From assembly GCA_016218905.1 (NCBI GenBank), contig JACRCS010000056.1:1-6340 (forward strand): a DNA stretch of 6,340 bases, read 5' to 3'. Within the stretch, counting starts at the first letter, position 1, and each line of letters starts with the position of its first letter. The position numbers and the translations under genes were made by a program. The stretch comes from Deltaproteobacteria bacterium. Its GTDB lineage: Bacteria; Desulfobacterota_C; Deferrisomatia; Deferrisomatales; JACRMM01. The notes below the pieces were generated by a model, which ran no database searches, was not told the origin of the DNA, and was given only the letters and a program-made list of their open reading frames with translations. Below, piece after piece: positions 1 through 6,090 of this stretch.

Positions 1-83
1 TCGGGCTCGCTCTCGAGAAGGGAGCGAAGGCCTTTGCGCACGATCCCGTGATCGTCGGCCAGGAGCACTCGTGTCGTGCTCAC
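1..83 (-). CDS. NarL/FixJ response regulator, N-terminal fragment (cut by window edge)
   Basis: The first 27 codons of a two-component response regulator are visible; the rest lies beyond the left edge. The protein begins MSTTRVLLADDHGIVRKG, which holds the acidic DD pair (residues 10-11) of the receiver domain that binds Mg2+ near the phosphorylated aspartate. The start is GTG at 83-81, preceded by a perfect AGGAGG (91-96) with a 7-base spacer. GTG overlaps the TGA of the upstream histidine kinase (GTGA, 4 bases), so the two are probably translationally coupled and cognate. The visible segment matches the complete regulator at 5440-6090 at 23 of 27 residues, so a C-terminal LuxR-type DNA-binding domain is expected but not seen. 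The phospho-acceptor aspartate is also outside the window. Confidence 0.9.
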   Translation of the reverse strand, partial: MSTTRVLLADDHGIVRKGLRSLLESEP

Positions 84-1585
84 CCACGTACCTCCTTCGG
101 AAGGGGGATTTCCGCGGCAACTACGGAGCCTTTTCCCTGTACCGAACCGAGGCTCACTTTGCCGCCGAGCTCCCGCACCCGCTCGTCGATGCCGAGCAAG
201 CCGAGCCCACAGACGGGGCCGCGCTCCCGAGGCATGCCGACGCCGTCGTCCCTCACCTCGAGCCGGAGGCGCTCCGGTTCCGCCCGCACGAGGATCTGGA
301 CCGAGCTCGCGTGCGCGTGCCGGGCGCAGTTGGTGAGGGCTTCCTGGGCCACGCGGTAGGCGCACGTGCGGACGGCTTCCGGAATCTGCTCGAGCTTTCC
401 CGAGATCTCCACGGAAGCCGGCACACCCGAATGACGTGAGAACTCCCTGGCCTGCCACTCGAGGGCCGGTCCGAGCCCCAGGTCGTCGAGCATCGAAGGT
501 CGAAGACCCATGGCGAGATCCCGAGCCGTGCGCAGCGCGCTCTCGGCGAGATCCTTCGACTCGGCCACCTGCGCCCTGTAGTCGGCGTCGGCGCCCGAAC
601 GCAGCCGATCCAGTCGGCCGATCGACATTCTTAGCGCCGTCAGCTTCTGCCCGATCTCGTCGTGGAGCTCCCTCGAAATGGACTTCCTCTCCTCCTCCTG
701 GGCGTGGAGGAGCTTGTGGGACAGCTTACGGAGCTCCTCCTCCGCTTCTTCCGCCCGCTCGCGCTCCCGCGAAGAGTGCCGCTCGAGGTGGGACGTGCGG
801 GCGATGCTGAAGCAAGCGACGCCAAAGGCCAAGAGGAGGGCGAGGATCAGGTTTCTACGGACGGCGTGGAGGTACTCGGCCCGGCTCTCCTCCATCCGCT
901 CGCTCTCTTTTCGGCGGTTCTCCTCGGAGAGCTGTCCGATCCGGTGAGCCAGAGAGAGCACGGCAAGCCTTCGGGGCCCGACCTCCTGCCGGAGAAACGC
1001 CGCCCGCTGACCGCGTCCCTGAGTCCCGGTCCAGGCGAGGATCTGCTCGAGCGAGCCCCAGTACTCGTCCAGCTCTCGGATCAGCTCCTCGAGGGGATCC
1101 GTCCCGCCGGCGCCCCGAAGCTTCCGGAGTTTGACCAGGTCCCCATCCACTGAGGAGCGGATCTCCCTCAGTTCCAGACGCGCCTGCTCCGGTGGCAGAC
1201 TTTGGGGGCTCATGAGGTAGTCGCGGATCAGGATGGCCGATTCGAGGGTCTTCGCCTGGATCGCCGCCAGGGCTCCGGCGCCTTCTCGAGCTGCGGACTG
1301 GACGGAGCGCATCTCGCGCCGAATCCGGCCGGCGTCGCGGAGGGCGCTCAGGCCGAGGAAGGCGACGAGCGCGATCAAGAGGCCGAAGCCCACCACCAGG
1401 ACGGGCCAGGTGCGGTGCCGAGCTCTCATGGTCTGACCGGTTTGCGGCAGTTCTCTTGTCCAGGGCAGTCGAAGGGCGAAGCTGCCCGCGCCTCTTGGAA
1501 GGAATCCGGAGCGCTCGTAGTCTAGCAGGGCAGGCGGATGCCCGCGAACGCCGGGATCCCTCGGGACCGAACGGGAGACCGTCAA
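80..1585 (-). CDS. Membrane sensor histidine kinase, HisKA_3/NarX-DegS type
   Basis: This is a 501-residue sensor kinase that should autophosphorylate and pass phosphate to the overlapping response regulator. From the TTG start: cytoplasmic N-terminal extension 1-58; TM helix about 61-82; helical extracytoplasmic domain about 83-243 (coiled-coil-like, resembling four-helix-bundle/CHASE3 inputs); TM2 about 245-262; coiled-coil linker 265-300; HisKA_3 dimerisation helix with RELHDEIGQ, phospho-acceptor His308; the GLRPSMLDDLGL segment at 360-371; then HATPase_c with N-box (Asn419), G1 box DDGVGM (446-451) and G2 box GLGLLGI (460-466). All catalytic motifs look intact. Start choice: TTG at 1585 has AGGAGG 5 bases upstream and overlaps the stop of a short upstream ORF, whereas the ATG at 1429 (MRARHRTW, just before TM1) has no visible ribosome site but gives a more usual N-terminus. 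The kinase assignment is secure; the start is not. Confidence 0.93.
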   Translation of the reverse strand: MTVSRSVPRDPGVRGHPPALLDYERSGFLPRGAGSFALRLPWTRELPQTGQTMRARHRTWPVLVVGFGLLIALVAFLGLSALRDAGRIRREMRSVQSAAREGAGALAAIQAKTLESAILIRDYLMSPQSLPPEQARLELREIRSSVDGDLVKLRKLRGAGGTDPLEELIRELDEYWGSLEQILAWTGTQGRGQRAAFLRQEVGPRRLAVLSLAHRIGQLSEENRRKESERMEESRAEYLHAVRRNLILALLLAFGVACFSIARTSHLERHSSRERERAEEAEEELRKLSHKLLHAQEEERKSISRELHDEIGQKLTALRMSIGRLDRLRSGADADYRAQVAESKDLAESALRTARDLAMGLRPSMLDDLGLGPALEWQAREFSRHSGVPASVEISGKLEQIPEAVRTCAYRVAQEALTNCARHAHASSVQILVRAEPERLRLEVRDDGVGMPRERGPVCGLGLLGIDERVRELGGKVSLGSVQGKGSVVAAEIPLPKEVRG

Positions 1586-1632
1586 CGCTTCCTCCTCGGA
1601 GGGAATGGGAGAAAGAAGCTTCCGGCGTCCAT
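1582..1632 (-). CDS. Possible 16-codon leader peptide upstream of the histidine kinase
   Basis: A short frame, MDAGSFFLPFPPRRKR, starts at ATG 1632-1630 with AGGAGG at 1640-1645 (7-base spacer). It ends in TGA at 1584-1582, which overlaps the kinase TTG (TTGA, 4 bases). The geometry matches the two other gene junctions in this window, which favours translational coupling. The PP pair and basic RRKR end could slow ribosomes, but that is speculation. The frame stays open further upstream to 1866, so it could be an incidental open frame. No homology can be claimed for so short a peptide. Confidence 0.3.
   Translation of the reverse strand: MDAGSFFLPFPPRRKR
1591..1596 (-). promoter_or_regulatory. 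Shine-Dalgarno site that favours the TTG start of the histidine kinase
   Basis: On the minus strand AGGAGG lies 5 bases before TTG 1585-1583. The neighbouring regulators at 83 and 6090 have equally strong sites at similar spacing, so this organism relies on them. No comparable site precedes the alternative ATG at 1429. GAGGAG-like strings also occur by chance in Glu-rich GC-rich coding sequence, so the argument is supportive only. Confidence 0.5.
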
Positions 1633-1754
1633 GCGGGATCCTCCTCGGTGCATCTTCCGTTCGTCCACTTGACCTCGCGGCGGTACTTGAGAAGCCGCAT
1701 GCCTCCTTGACGGGATGTCACGAACTGAGCCTATCGTCACCGAGGCACGGTGAA

Positions 1755-1774
1755 CATCCCCCGTAGCGGGGATG
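1755..1774. promoter_or_regulatory. Perfect 7-bp hairpin in the divergent region
   Basis: CATCCCC (1755-1761) pairs with GGGGATG (1768-1774) around a 6-base loop. No T-run follows on either strand, and a terminator is not expected between divergent genes. It could be an operator for a dimeric regulator or a structure in a 5' leader. The pairing is seen directly; the role is unknown. Confidence 0.4.
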
Positions 1775-1854
1775 CTTCTGCCGGAAAGGCCGTACTCCAG
1801 CGGCCGGACCCCTCCACCGGAGCGCGCGTTTCCACGAGCCTCCTCGGGCGCGCC

Positions 1855-1905
1855 TCCGGCGGGCACGGTTCGGGTCCGCCGATCCTACCGGGCTTTCCCG
1901 CCGGA
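1855..1905. repeat. 9-bp inverted repeat overlapping the otsB promoter candidate
   Basis: TCCGGCGGG (1855-1863) is the exact reverse complement of CCCGCCGGA (1897-1905), with 33 bases between the arms. The right arm runs into the GGAACT that could serve as an ECF-type -35 element, so a regulator bound here would be placed to control otsB-otsA. In a GC-rich region a 9-bp match can arise by chance. Confidence 0.3.
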
Positions 1906-1928
1906 ACTACCAAGGGGGCCGTATGTCG
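1903..1928 (+). promoter_or_regulatory. Candidate ECF-sigma-like promoter for otsB-otsA
   Basis: GGAACT at 1903-1908 resembles the GGAAC -35 element used by many ECF (RpoE/EcfG-like) sigma factors. A GTCG lies 17 bases after GGAAC (1925-1928), close to the usual -10 distance. Transcription would start near 1935, about 50 bases before the otsB ATG. Stress-linked trehalose genes are often under such control. The -10 match is loose and no sigma factor is in the window. Confidence 0.25.
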
Positions 1929-1983
1929 GGCGGGGCGGCCTCTGCGGTAGTGTTCCTTCGGAAAAGGGAAGGAGCAACGCGCA

Positions 1984-2877
1984 ATGAGAAACGGCGTAGG
2001 CAGAAGCATCTGGATCTTCGACTTCGATGGAACACTCTCGAACCTCGTGGAGGACCGCCGGGCCGCACGTCTCGACGAGGGGTGCAGGCGGATGCTTGAA
2101 GAACTCGTTTCCCGTGCGGGTGACGTCGTCGCGGTCATCTCCAGCAGACACATCGACGACATCGCTCGGCGGGTCGACGTCCCAGGAGTCCTCGTCGGTG
2201 GCGGCAGCGGAGTAGTCTGGAGGTCGGGCGACGCTGTCGTGATTTCTCCTCCGCCCGAGCTCGTGGACGAGCTCTCCGCCATGCGCAAGGTCTTCCTCCC
2301 GGTTGTCCGCAGGGCGGCCGCACGGTTTCCGGGCGTCGACATCGAGGAAAAGGAGTGGTCGCTCGCCATCCATGTGAGGGGCATGGCGGCGAAGCACAAG
2401 GATGCTCTGCTCTCCTCGTTGAAGTCGCTTCCGCTTCCCTTCGAGATGGCCATATACCTGGGCCCGCGAAGCATCGAGATCCCGTTTCTGGCTCGAATCA
2501 ACAAGGCGTCCGGCGTCCGGGCCCTCTGTCAGCATATCAGCTTCACCAGCCTGGACCGGCTCTTCTACGCCGGTGACGACGACAACGACCTCGTCGCCAT
2601 GGCGCTCGTCCGGCACCTGGGAGGGAAGGTGGCCTGCCTAGGTACGAGAGCCTTTCCGCCGGAGTGCGTCTGGCTCTCCGGTCCGCGTGAGTTGCCCCGC
2701 TACGTGGCCGCCCTCGCTGTGTCCTGGGACGACCAGGAACTTTCCGCGGACCGCGTCTTCGGCACCTCTGAGGCCGACGGTTTCGGGGCAGCGCCCGCTT
2801 CCGTCACGGCCCCGGAGACGCTCGCTCAAGAGGGAGTCGAGCTCCCAAAGCGGCGGCCTCCGGAGAAGAGCCCTTGA
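1984..2877 (+). CDS. otsB: Trehalose-6-phosphate phosphatase-like HAD hydrolase
   Basis: A 297-residue HAD-superfamily phosphatase of the OtsB type, expected to dephosphorylate the product of the overlapping synthase in the cytoplasm. Motif I is DFDGTL with nucleophile Asp13 and acid/base Asp15. Motif II is ISSR (Ser53), where OtsB enzymes usually have VSGR. The cap region carries the family pattern EEKEWSLAIHVR (121-132). Motif III is Lys174 in INKASGVRAL. Motif IV is GDDDND (197-202), where the family norm is GDDxTDE. Residues from about 250 to the end form a Pro/Glu/Ala-rich tail outside the HAD fold. ATG 1984 follows AAGGAG by 9 bases. The TGA overlaps the synthase TTG by 4 bases, so the pair is one operon. 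The family is confident; the substrate could be trehalose-6-phosphate or a related glycoside phosphate such as glucosylglycerol phosphate. Confidence 0.88.
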   Translation: MRNGVGRSIWIFDFDGTLSNLVEDRRAARLDEGCRRMLEELVSRAGDVVAVISSRHIDDIARRVDVPGVLVGGGSGVVWRSGDAVVISPPPELVDELSAMRKVFLPVVRRAAARFPGVDIEEKEWSLAIHVRGMAAKHKDALLSSLKSLPLPFEMAIYLGPRSIEIPFLARINKASGVRALCQHISFTSLDRLFYAGDDDNDLVAMALVRHLGGKVACLGTRAFPPECVWLSGPRELPRYVAALAVSWDDQELSADRVFGTSEADGFGAAPASVTAPETLAQEGVELPKRRPPEKSP

Positions 2878-5111
2878 AGCTGCGTCTCTGGCTGCGTTTT
2901 CTCGTCCCGCTGGCCATTGCTCTGACCCTTCTCGCCTACGCCGTCGTCCCCCTCGCGGACCGGCTCACCCAACGATGGTTCGTCCGGGATCTGGACCTCC
3001 GTTCGGATCTCATCGTCAACACGATCCGCGAGCCCCTCCTCGAGCTCATCGAGACCGGGAGGAAGGCTCGGATCCGGAACTACTTCGAGCAGATCACGAA
3101 GGACGAGCGGCTCGTCGCCCTGGGGTACCTGGATCCGGAGGACGGGAAGCTCGTCGCTACGAAGGCGTTCCCCCGCCACCTGCGGCCTCTCGTGATCTCT
3201 CCTCCACCGGGCGAGTCATCGCTGGTTGAAGCGCACCACGAGGGGCTCCACGTGACGACGAAGCCCCTCGCAGGGAGCGGGGGCGTTCTAGGGACGCTGG
3301 TCCTGGTGCACGACTTGAGCTTCATCCAACGCCGCGGCGCCGACACGCGCCGGTACGTCTTCTACTTCTTCCTCCTCGTGGCGGCGACCGTCTCGCTCGT
3401 GACGGTCGTCATCGCCCAGGTGAGCTGGCGAGGATGGATCAGGGGAACGCAGGCGCTCCTCCGGGGAGAAGCACGTCTGCTCGGCCCCCCGGAAGGTCAG
3501 CGGCCGACCGCTGCCGAGCTGCAGCCCATCGCGAAAGACCTCCGGGCGCTCATCCGCGACCTGGAGACGGAATGCCGGCAGCGAGACGAGAGCCAGATCA
3601 CGTGGCACCCGGAGACGCTCCGGACGATCCTGAAGCGGGAGCTTCGCGGAGAAGAGGTCCTCGTCGTTTCCAACCGGCAGCCCTACATCCACAACCGGAC
3701 GGCAGGTGGGATCGAGGTGCAGCAGCCGGCGAGCGGCCTCGTGACTGCGCTGGAGCCGATCCTGAGGGCCTGCTCCGGCACCTGGATCGCCCACGGCAGC
3801 GGGAGCGCGGACCGGGCGGTCGTCGACCGACAGGATCGGGTGGCGGTTCCTCCGGAGGACCCTTCCTACCGGATCCGCCGGATCTGGCTCACGGCGGAGG
3901 AGGAAGGGGGCTACTACTACGGCTTCGCGAACGAGGGGCTCTGGCCGCTCTGCCACATCGCCCACGTCCGCCCGACGTTCCGTGCAGCGGACTGGGAGCA
4001 GTACGTGCGGGTCAACCGGAAGTTCGCCGAGGCGGTCGTCGACGAGGCGGGGTCGGAAGATCCCATCGTCCTCGTGCAGGACTACCACTTCGCGCTCCTG
4101 CCCCGGATGATCCGCAAGAAGCTCCCCAGGGCGACGGTGATCACCTTCTGGCACATCCCGTGGCCGAATCCCGAGTCGTTCATGATCTGTCCCTGGCGCG
4201 CCGAGCTGCTGGAGGGGATGCTCGGGAGCAGCATCCTCGGCTTCCACACCCAGTTCCACTGCAACAACTTCGTCGACACGGTGGACCGGGTGCTGGAGGC
4301 GCGGGTGGACCGGGAGACGTTCACGATATCCTACGGCGGCATGCCGACTGCCGTGCACCGCTACCCCATTTCCATCGAGTGGCCTCCGCCGCTCGACTTC
4401 ACGGAGAAGCCCGTGGACCGCTGCCGCGAGGACGTCCGGGCGCGGCACGGACTCCCCGCGGAGCACCTGATCGGCTTCGGCGTCGACCGCCTCGACTATA
4501 CCAAGGGCATCCTGGAGCGGTTCCTCGCGGTGGAGCGGCTCCTCGAGTGGAAACCGGAGTGGGTGGGGCGCTTCTCGTTCCTCCAGATCGCCGCCCCGAG
4601 CCGCTCCAGCATTCCCCAATACCGGGAGTTCCAGGCCGAGGTGCGAGCCCTCGCAGAGCGCGTGAACCGGCGCTTCGGGCGGGAGGGCTACCTGCCGATC
4701 CTCCTCCTCGTCGAGCACCACGGGCACCGCTCGGTGTACGAGCACTTCCGTGCCGCCGACTTCTGTTTCGTCAGCAGCCTCCACGACGGGATGAACCTCG
4801 TCGCGAAGGAGTTCGTCGCCGCCCGGGACGACGAGCGGGGCGTGTTGCTCCTCAGTCAGTTCACCGGTGCGTCGCGTGAATTGCCGGAGGCGCTGGTCGT
4901 CAACCCCTACGACAACGAGCAGTGCGCTGCCGCGATGCACCTCGCCCTGACGATGCCGCCGGCCGAGCAGCGGGACCGGATGCGGCTCATGCGAGGGCTC
5001 ATCAGAGAGTTCAACGTGTACCGTTGGGCCGGCCGGATGCTCCTCGATGCGGCGACCATGCGGAAGCGAGAGCGTCTGCTCCGGAGCCCGGAGGGACGGA
5101 CGACCGCCTGA
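2874..5111 (+). CDS. otsA: Membrane-anchored trehalose-6-phosphate synthase (GT20) with N-terminal sensor-like module
   Basis: 745 residues, against roughly 470-500 for a plain OtsA. Order: TM1 about 6-27; extracytoplasmic segment about 28-158, probably a small Cache/PAS-like fold; TM2 about 160-182; degenerate HAMP-like linker about 183-235; GT20 catalytic domain about 260-730. GT20 motifs: SNRQP (266-270), AGGI (277-280), YYYGFANEGLWPLCH (347-361), VQDYHFALLP (401-410), FWHIPWPNPESF (425-436), VDRLDYTKG (537-545, Arg539 and Lys544 for donor phosphates) and DGMNLVAKEFVA (638-649). These predict transfer of glucose from UDP-glucose to glucose-6-phosphate. Where E. coli OtsA has WFGWSG this protein has WIAHGSG (304-310), a variant I recall in a distinct bacterial subgroup. 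The TTG start overlaps the otsB stop, with GGAG 8 bases upstream. Glucosylglycerol-phosphate synthase is the main alternative. Confidence 0.92.
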   Translation: MKLRLWLRFLVPLAIALTLLAYAVVPLADRLTQRWFVRDLDLRSDLIVNTIREPLLELIETGRKARIRNYFEQITKDERLVALGYLDPEDGKLVATKAFPRHLRPLVISPPPGESSLVEAHHEGLHVTTKPLAGSGGVLGTLVLVHDLSFIQRRGADTRRYVFYFFLLVAATVSLVTVVIAQVSWRGWIRGTQALLRGEARLLGPPEGQRPTAAELQPIAKDLRALIRDLETECRQRDESQITWHPETLRTILKRELRGEEVLVVSNRQPYIHNRTAGGIEVQQPASGLVTALEPILRACSGTWIAHGSGSADRAVVDRQDRVAVPPEDPSYRIRRIWLTAEEEGGYYYGFANEGLWPLCHIAHVRPTFRAADWEQYVRVNRKFAEAVVDEAGSEDPIVLVQDYHFALLPRMIRKKLPRATVITFWHIPWPNPESFMICPWRAELLEGMLGSSILGFHTQFHCNNFVDTVDRVLEARVDRETFTISYGGMPTAVHRYPISIEWPPPLDFTEKPVDRCREDVRARHGLPAEHLIGFGVDRLDYTKGILERFLAVERLLEWKPEWVGRFSFLQIAAPSRSSIPQYREFQAEVRALAERVNRRFGREGYLPILLLVEHHGHRSVYEHFRAADFCFVSSLHDGMNLVAKEFVAARDDERGVLLLSQFTGASRELPEALVVNPYDNEQCAAAMHLALTMPPAEQRDRMRLMRGLIREFNVYRWAGRMLLDAATMRKRERLLRSPEGRTTA

Positions 5112-5133
5112 GGGGACGGGAGCAGACCTTCAG

Positions 5134-5153
5134 CGGCGCGGCTTCCGGCGCCG
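5134..5153 (+). terminator. Hairpin just after otsA, possible terminator
   Basis: CGGCGC (5134-5139) pairs with GCGCCG (5148-5153) around an 8-base loop, 22 bases after the otsA stop. Only a weak pyrimidine stretch (CTCTTCCC) follows, so this is not a classic intrinsic terminator; position is the main support. Confidence 0.3.
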
Positions 5154-5253
5154 AGGGCTCTTCCCGGCAGGCCGGCGAGGCCGTCCTGTGCCAAGCGGGC
5201 GGTTCGAGCGGCCGCCGGGACTCGGAGGTCCACTCAATCCACGGGAGAGGAGC

Positions 5254-5349
5254 ATGCGGAAACCGACTGTTCCTTGCGAGTGTGTCGCTGCTCGAATTGG
5301 GAGGTGCTGCCCTCGCCGGCCCGACACTCTACCGCGCGAAAAGAGGTGA
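5254..5349 (+). pseudogene. Possible frameshifted remnant of a small secreted protein
   Basis: ATG 5254 follows GGGAGAGGAGC, a fair ribosome site. In frame it gives a 31-residue peptide starting MRKPTVPCECVAARIG and ending at TGA 5347-5349, with no recognisable features. If one base is dropped after the third codon, the next frame reads RLFLASVSLLELGGAALA followed by GP. Together with MRK this looks like a classic signal peptide: basic start, hydrophobic core and an ALA-type cleavage site. That suggests a small exported protein broken by a one-base insertion (or a sequencing error). The frame beyond the putative cleavage site is Arg-rich and runs into the hairpin at 5367, so little mature protein is visible. 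The peptide is short and the resemblance could be accidental. Confidence 0.25.
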
Positions 5350-5366
5350 CCGCCGACGGGAGCTGA

Positions 5367-5394
5367 GGGGAGGTGGCCGTACCACCACCTCCCC
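5367..5394. terminator. Strong 10-bp hairpin between convergent genes, probable bidirectional terminator
   Basis: GGGGAGGTGG (5367-5376) pairs perfectly with CCACCTCCCC (5385-5394) around an 8-base loop; a shorter register (GGTGG with CCACC) is also possible. It lies 45 bases past the regulator stop on the minus strand and about 255 bases past otsA on the plus strand. There is no T-run on either side, so it would be an atypical terminator or a barrier to read-through and 3' decay. Confidence 0.5.
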
Positions 5395-5439
5395 CAGCGC
5401 CGACTCCTCCTTCCGACGCTCCTCTCGCGTTTGGCCTCC

Positions 5440-6090
5440 TCAGGAAACCAGCTTCCTGCGCACGGCGTAGAGGACGAGCTCCGCGGTGTTGTGGAGGTCC
5501 AGCTTCTTCATCAAGTTCGTTCGGTGCGTCTCCACCGTGTAGACGCTGAGGTCGAGCAGGGCCGCGACCTCCTTGTTCGTCCTGCCCAGTGCGAGGAGCT
5601 GGAGGACCTCCTTCTCGCGGTCGGTGAGCAGGTCGAACGAGTCCCGCAGGCCGCGCTGCGCCCGCTGGCGCAGATACTCCTCCACGAGGAACTTCGAGAT
5701 CTCCGGGCTGAAGAAGGGCCTGCCGCGCGATACGGTCTCCACTGCCTCCAGGAGCACCTCCTCTGCCGATTCCTTGACGAGGTAACCCTTGGCTCCGGCG
5801 GTAAGGGCACGGGCCAGATAGCTCTCGTCGGAGTGCATACTGAGGACGATCACATGGGTTGCGGGTCTCGTTTTGGTGATCCGGGCCGCCGCCTCGATGC
5901 CGTTCAAGAGCGGCATGGCGACGTCGATGATTACGACGTCCGGCTCGAGCTCCTCCGCGAGCCGTACGGCTTCCTTCCCGTCTGCCGCTTCGGCGATCAC
6001 GCTCATCTCGGGTGCGCTCTCGAGGAGCGCGCGGACGCCCTTGCGCACGATGCCGTGGTCGTCAGCCAACAGAACCCGGGTCGGACTCAC
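5440..6090 (-). CDS. NarL/FixJ-family response regulator (receiver + LuxR HTH)
   Basis: A complete 216-residue response regulator, the usual length for the family. Receiver domain 1-120: acidic pair Asp10/Asp11, phospho-acceptor Asp56 in DVVIIDVAMP, Ser84 in VLSMHSD and Lys106 in YLVKES, so all switch residues are present. The C-terminal LuxR-type helix-turn-helix spans about 154-200 (LLTDREKEVLQLLALG, then NKEVAALLDLSVYTVETH). It should bind DNA as a dimer when phosphorylated. The GTG start at 6090 has AGGAGGTG (6096-6103) 5 bases upstream. No kinase sits next to it. Its N-terminus matches the regulator at the left edge at 23 of 27 residues, while codons differ at many synonymous positions. 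It is therefore an older paralogue that may answer to the same kinase or work independently. Target genes are not shown; otsB-otsA is a reasonable candidate. Confidence 0.95.
   Translation of the reverse strand: MSPTRVLLADDHGIVRKGVRALLESAPEMSVIAEAADGKEAVRLAEELEPDVVIIDVAMPLLNGIEAAARITKTRPATHVIVLSMHSDESYLARALTAGAKGYLVKESAEEVLLEAVETVSRGRPFFSPEISKFLVEEYLRQRAQRGLRDSFDLLTDREKEVLQLLALGRTNKEVAALLDLSVYTVETHRTNLMKKLDLHNTAELVLYAVRRKLVS

Larger units (their letters stand above)
1633..1983. other. Divergent intergenic control region between the histidine kinase and otsB
   Basis: About 350 bases lie between the leader/kinase (minus) and otsB (plus). Open frames here give low-complexity Arg/Pro/Gly-rich products without recognisable domains, so I see no gene. 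What it holds: a hairpin at 1755-1774, an inverted repeat at 1855-1863/1897-1905, an ECF-type promoter candidate at 1903-1928, and a poor sigma70-like pair on the plus strand (TTGACG 1707-1712 and TATCGT 1732-1737, spacer 19, too long to rely on). I found no convincing promoter for the kinase on the minus strand. Confidence 0.6.
5112..5439. other. Convergent intergenic region between otsA and the response regulator
   Basis: About 330 bases separate the otsA stop from the stop of the minus-strand regulator. I see two hairpins (5134-5153 and 5367-5394) and a short frame with a ribosome site at 5254, described separately. Nothing else here resembles a gene or an RNA I can name. Confidence 0.6.

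Noticed and set aside
855..1721. 288-residue minus-strand frame beginning upstream of the kinase
   Set aside because: It is mainly the kinase read in another frame and gives an Arg/Pro-rich product. The AAGGAGG before its internal ATG at 1700 is only one base away, too close to work.
1707..1737. Sigma70-like promoter TTGACG ... TATCGT for otsB
   Set aside because: The 19-base spacer and poor -10, 250 bases upstream of the gene, make it too weak to annotate on its own.
1582..1866. 94-residue minus-strand frame across the divergent region
   Set aside because: Arg/Pro/Gly-rich with no domain or ribosome site at its first start. Only the last 16 codons have supporting signals and are listed separately.
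3288..4940. Long minus-strand frame opposite otsA, and a 481-residue plus frame within it
   Set aside because: Both are shadows of a GC-rich gene whose own frame carries every GT20 motif.
5441..5458. Hairpin CAGGAA/TTCCTG over the end of the response regulator
   Set aside because: It lies inside the last codons and has only 6 pairs with no T-run. The 10-bp hairpin at 5367-5394 is a better terminator candidate.
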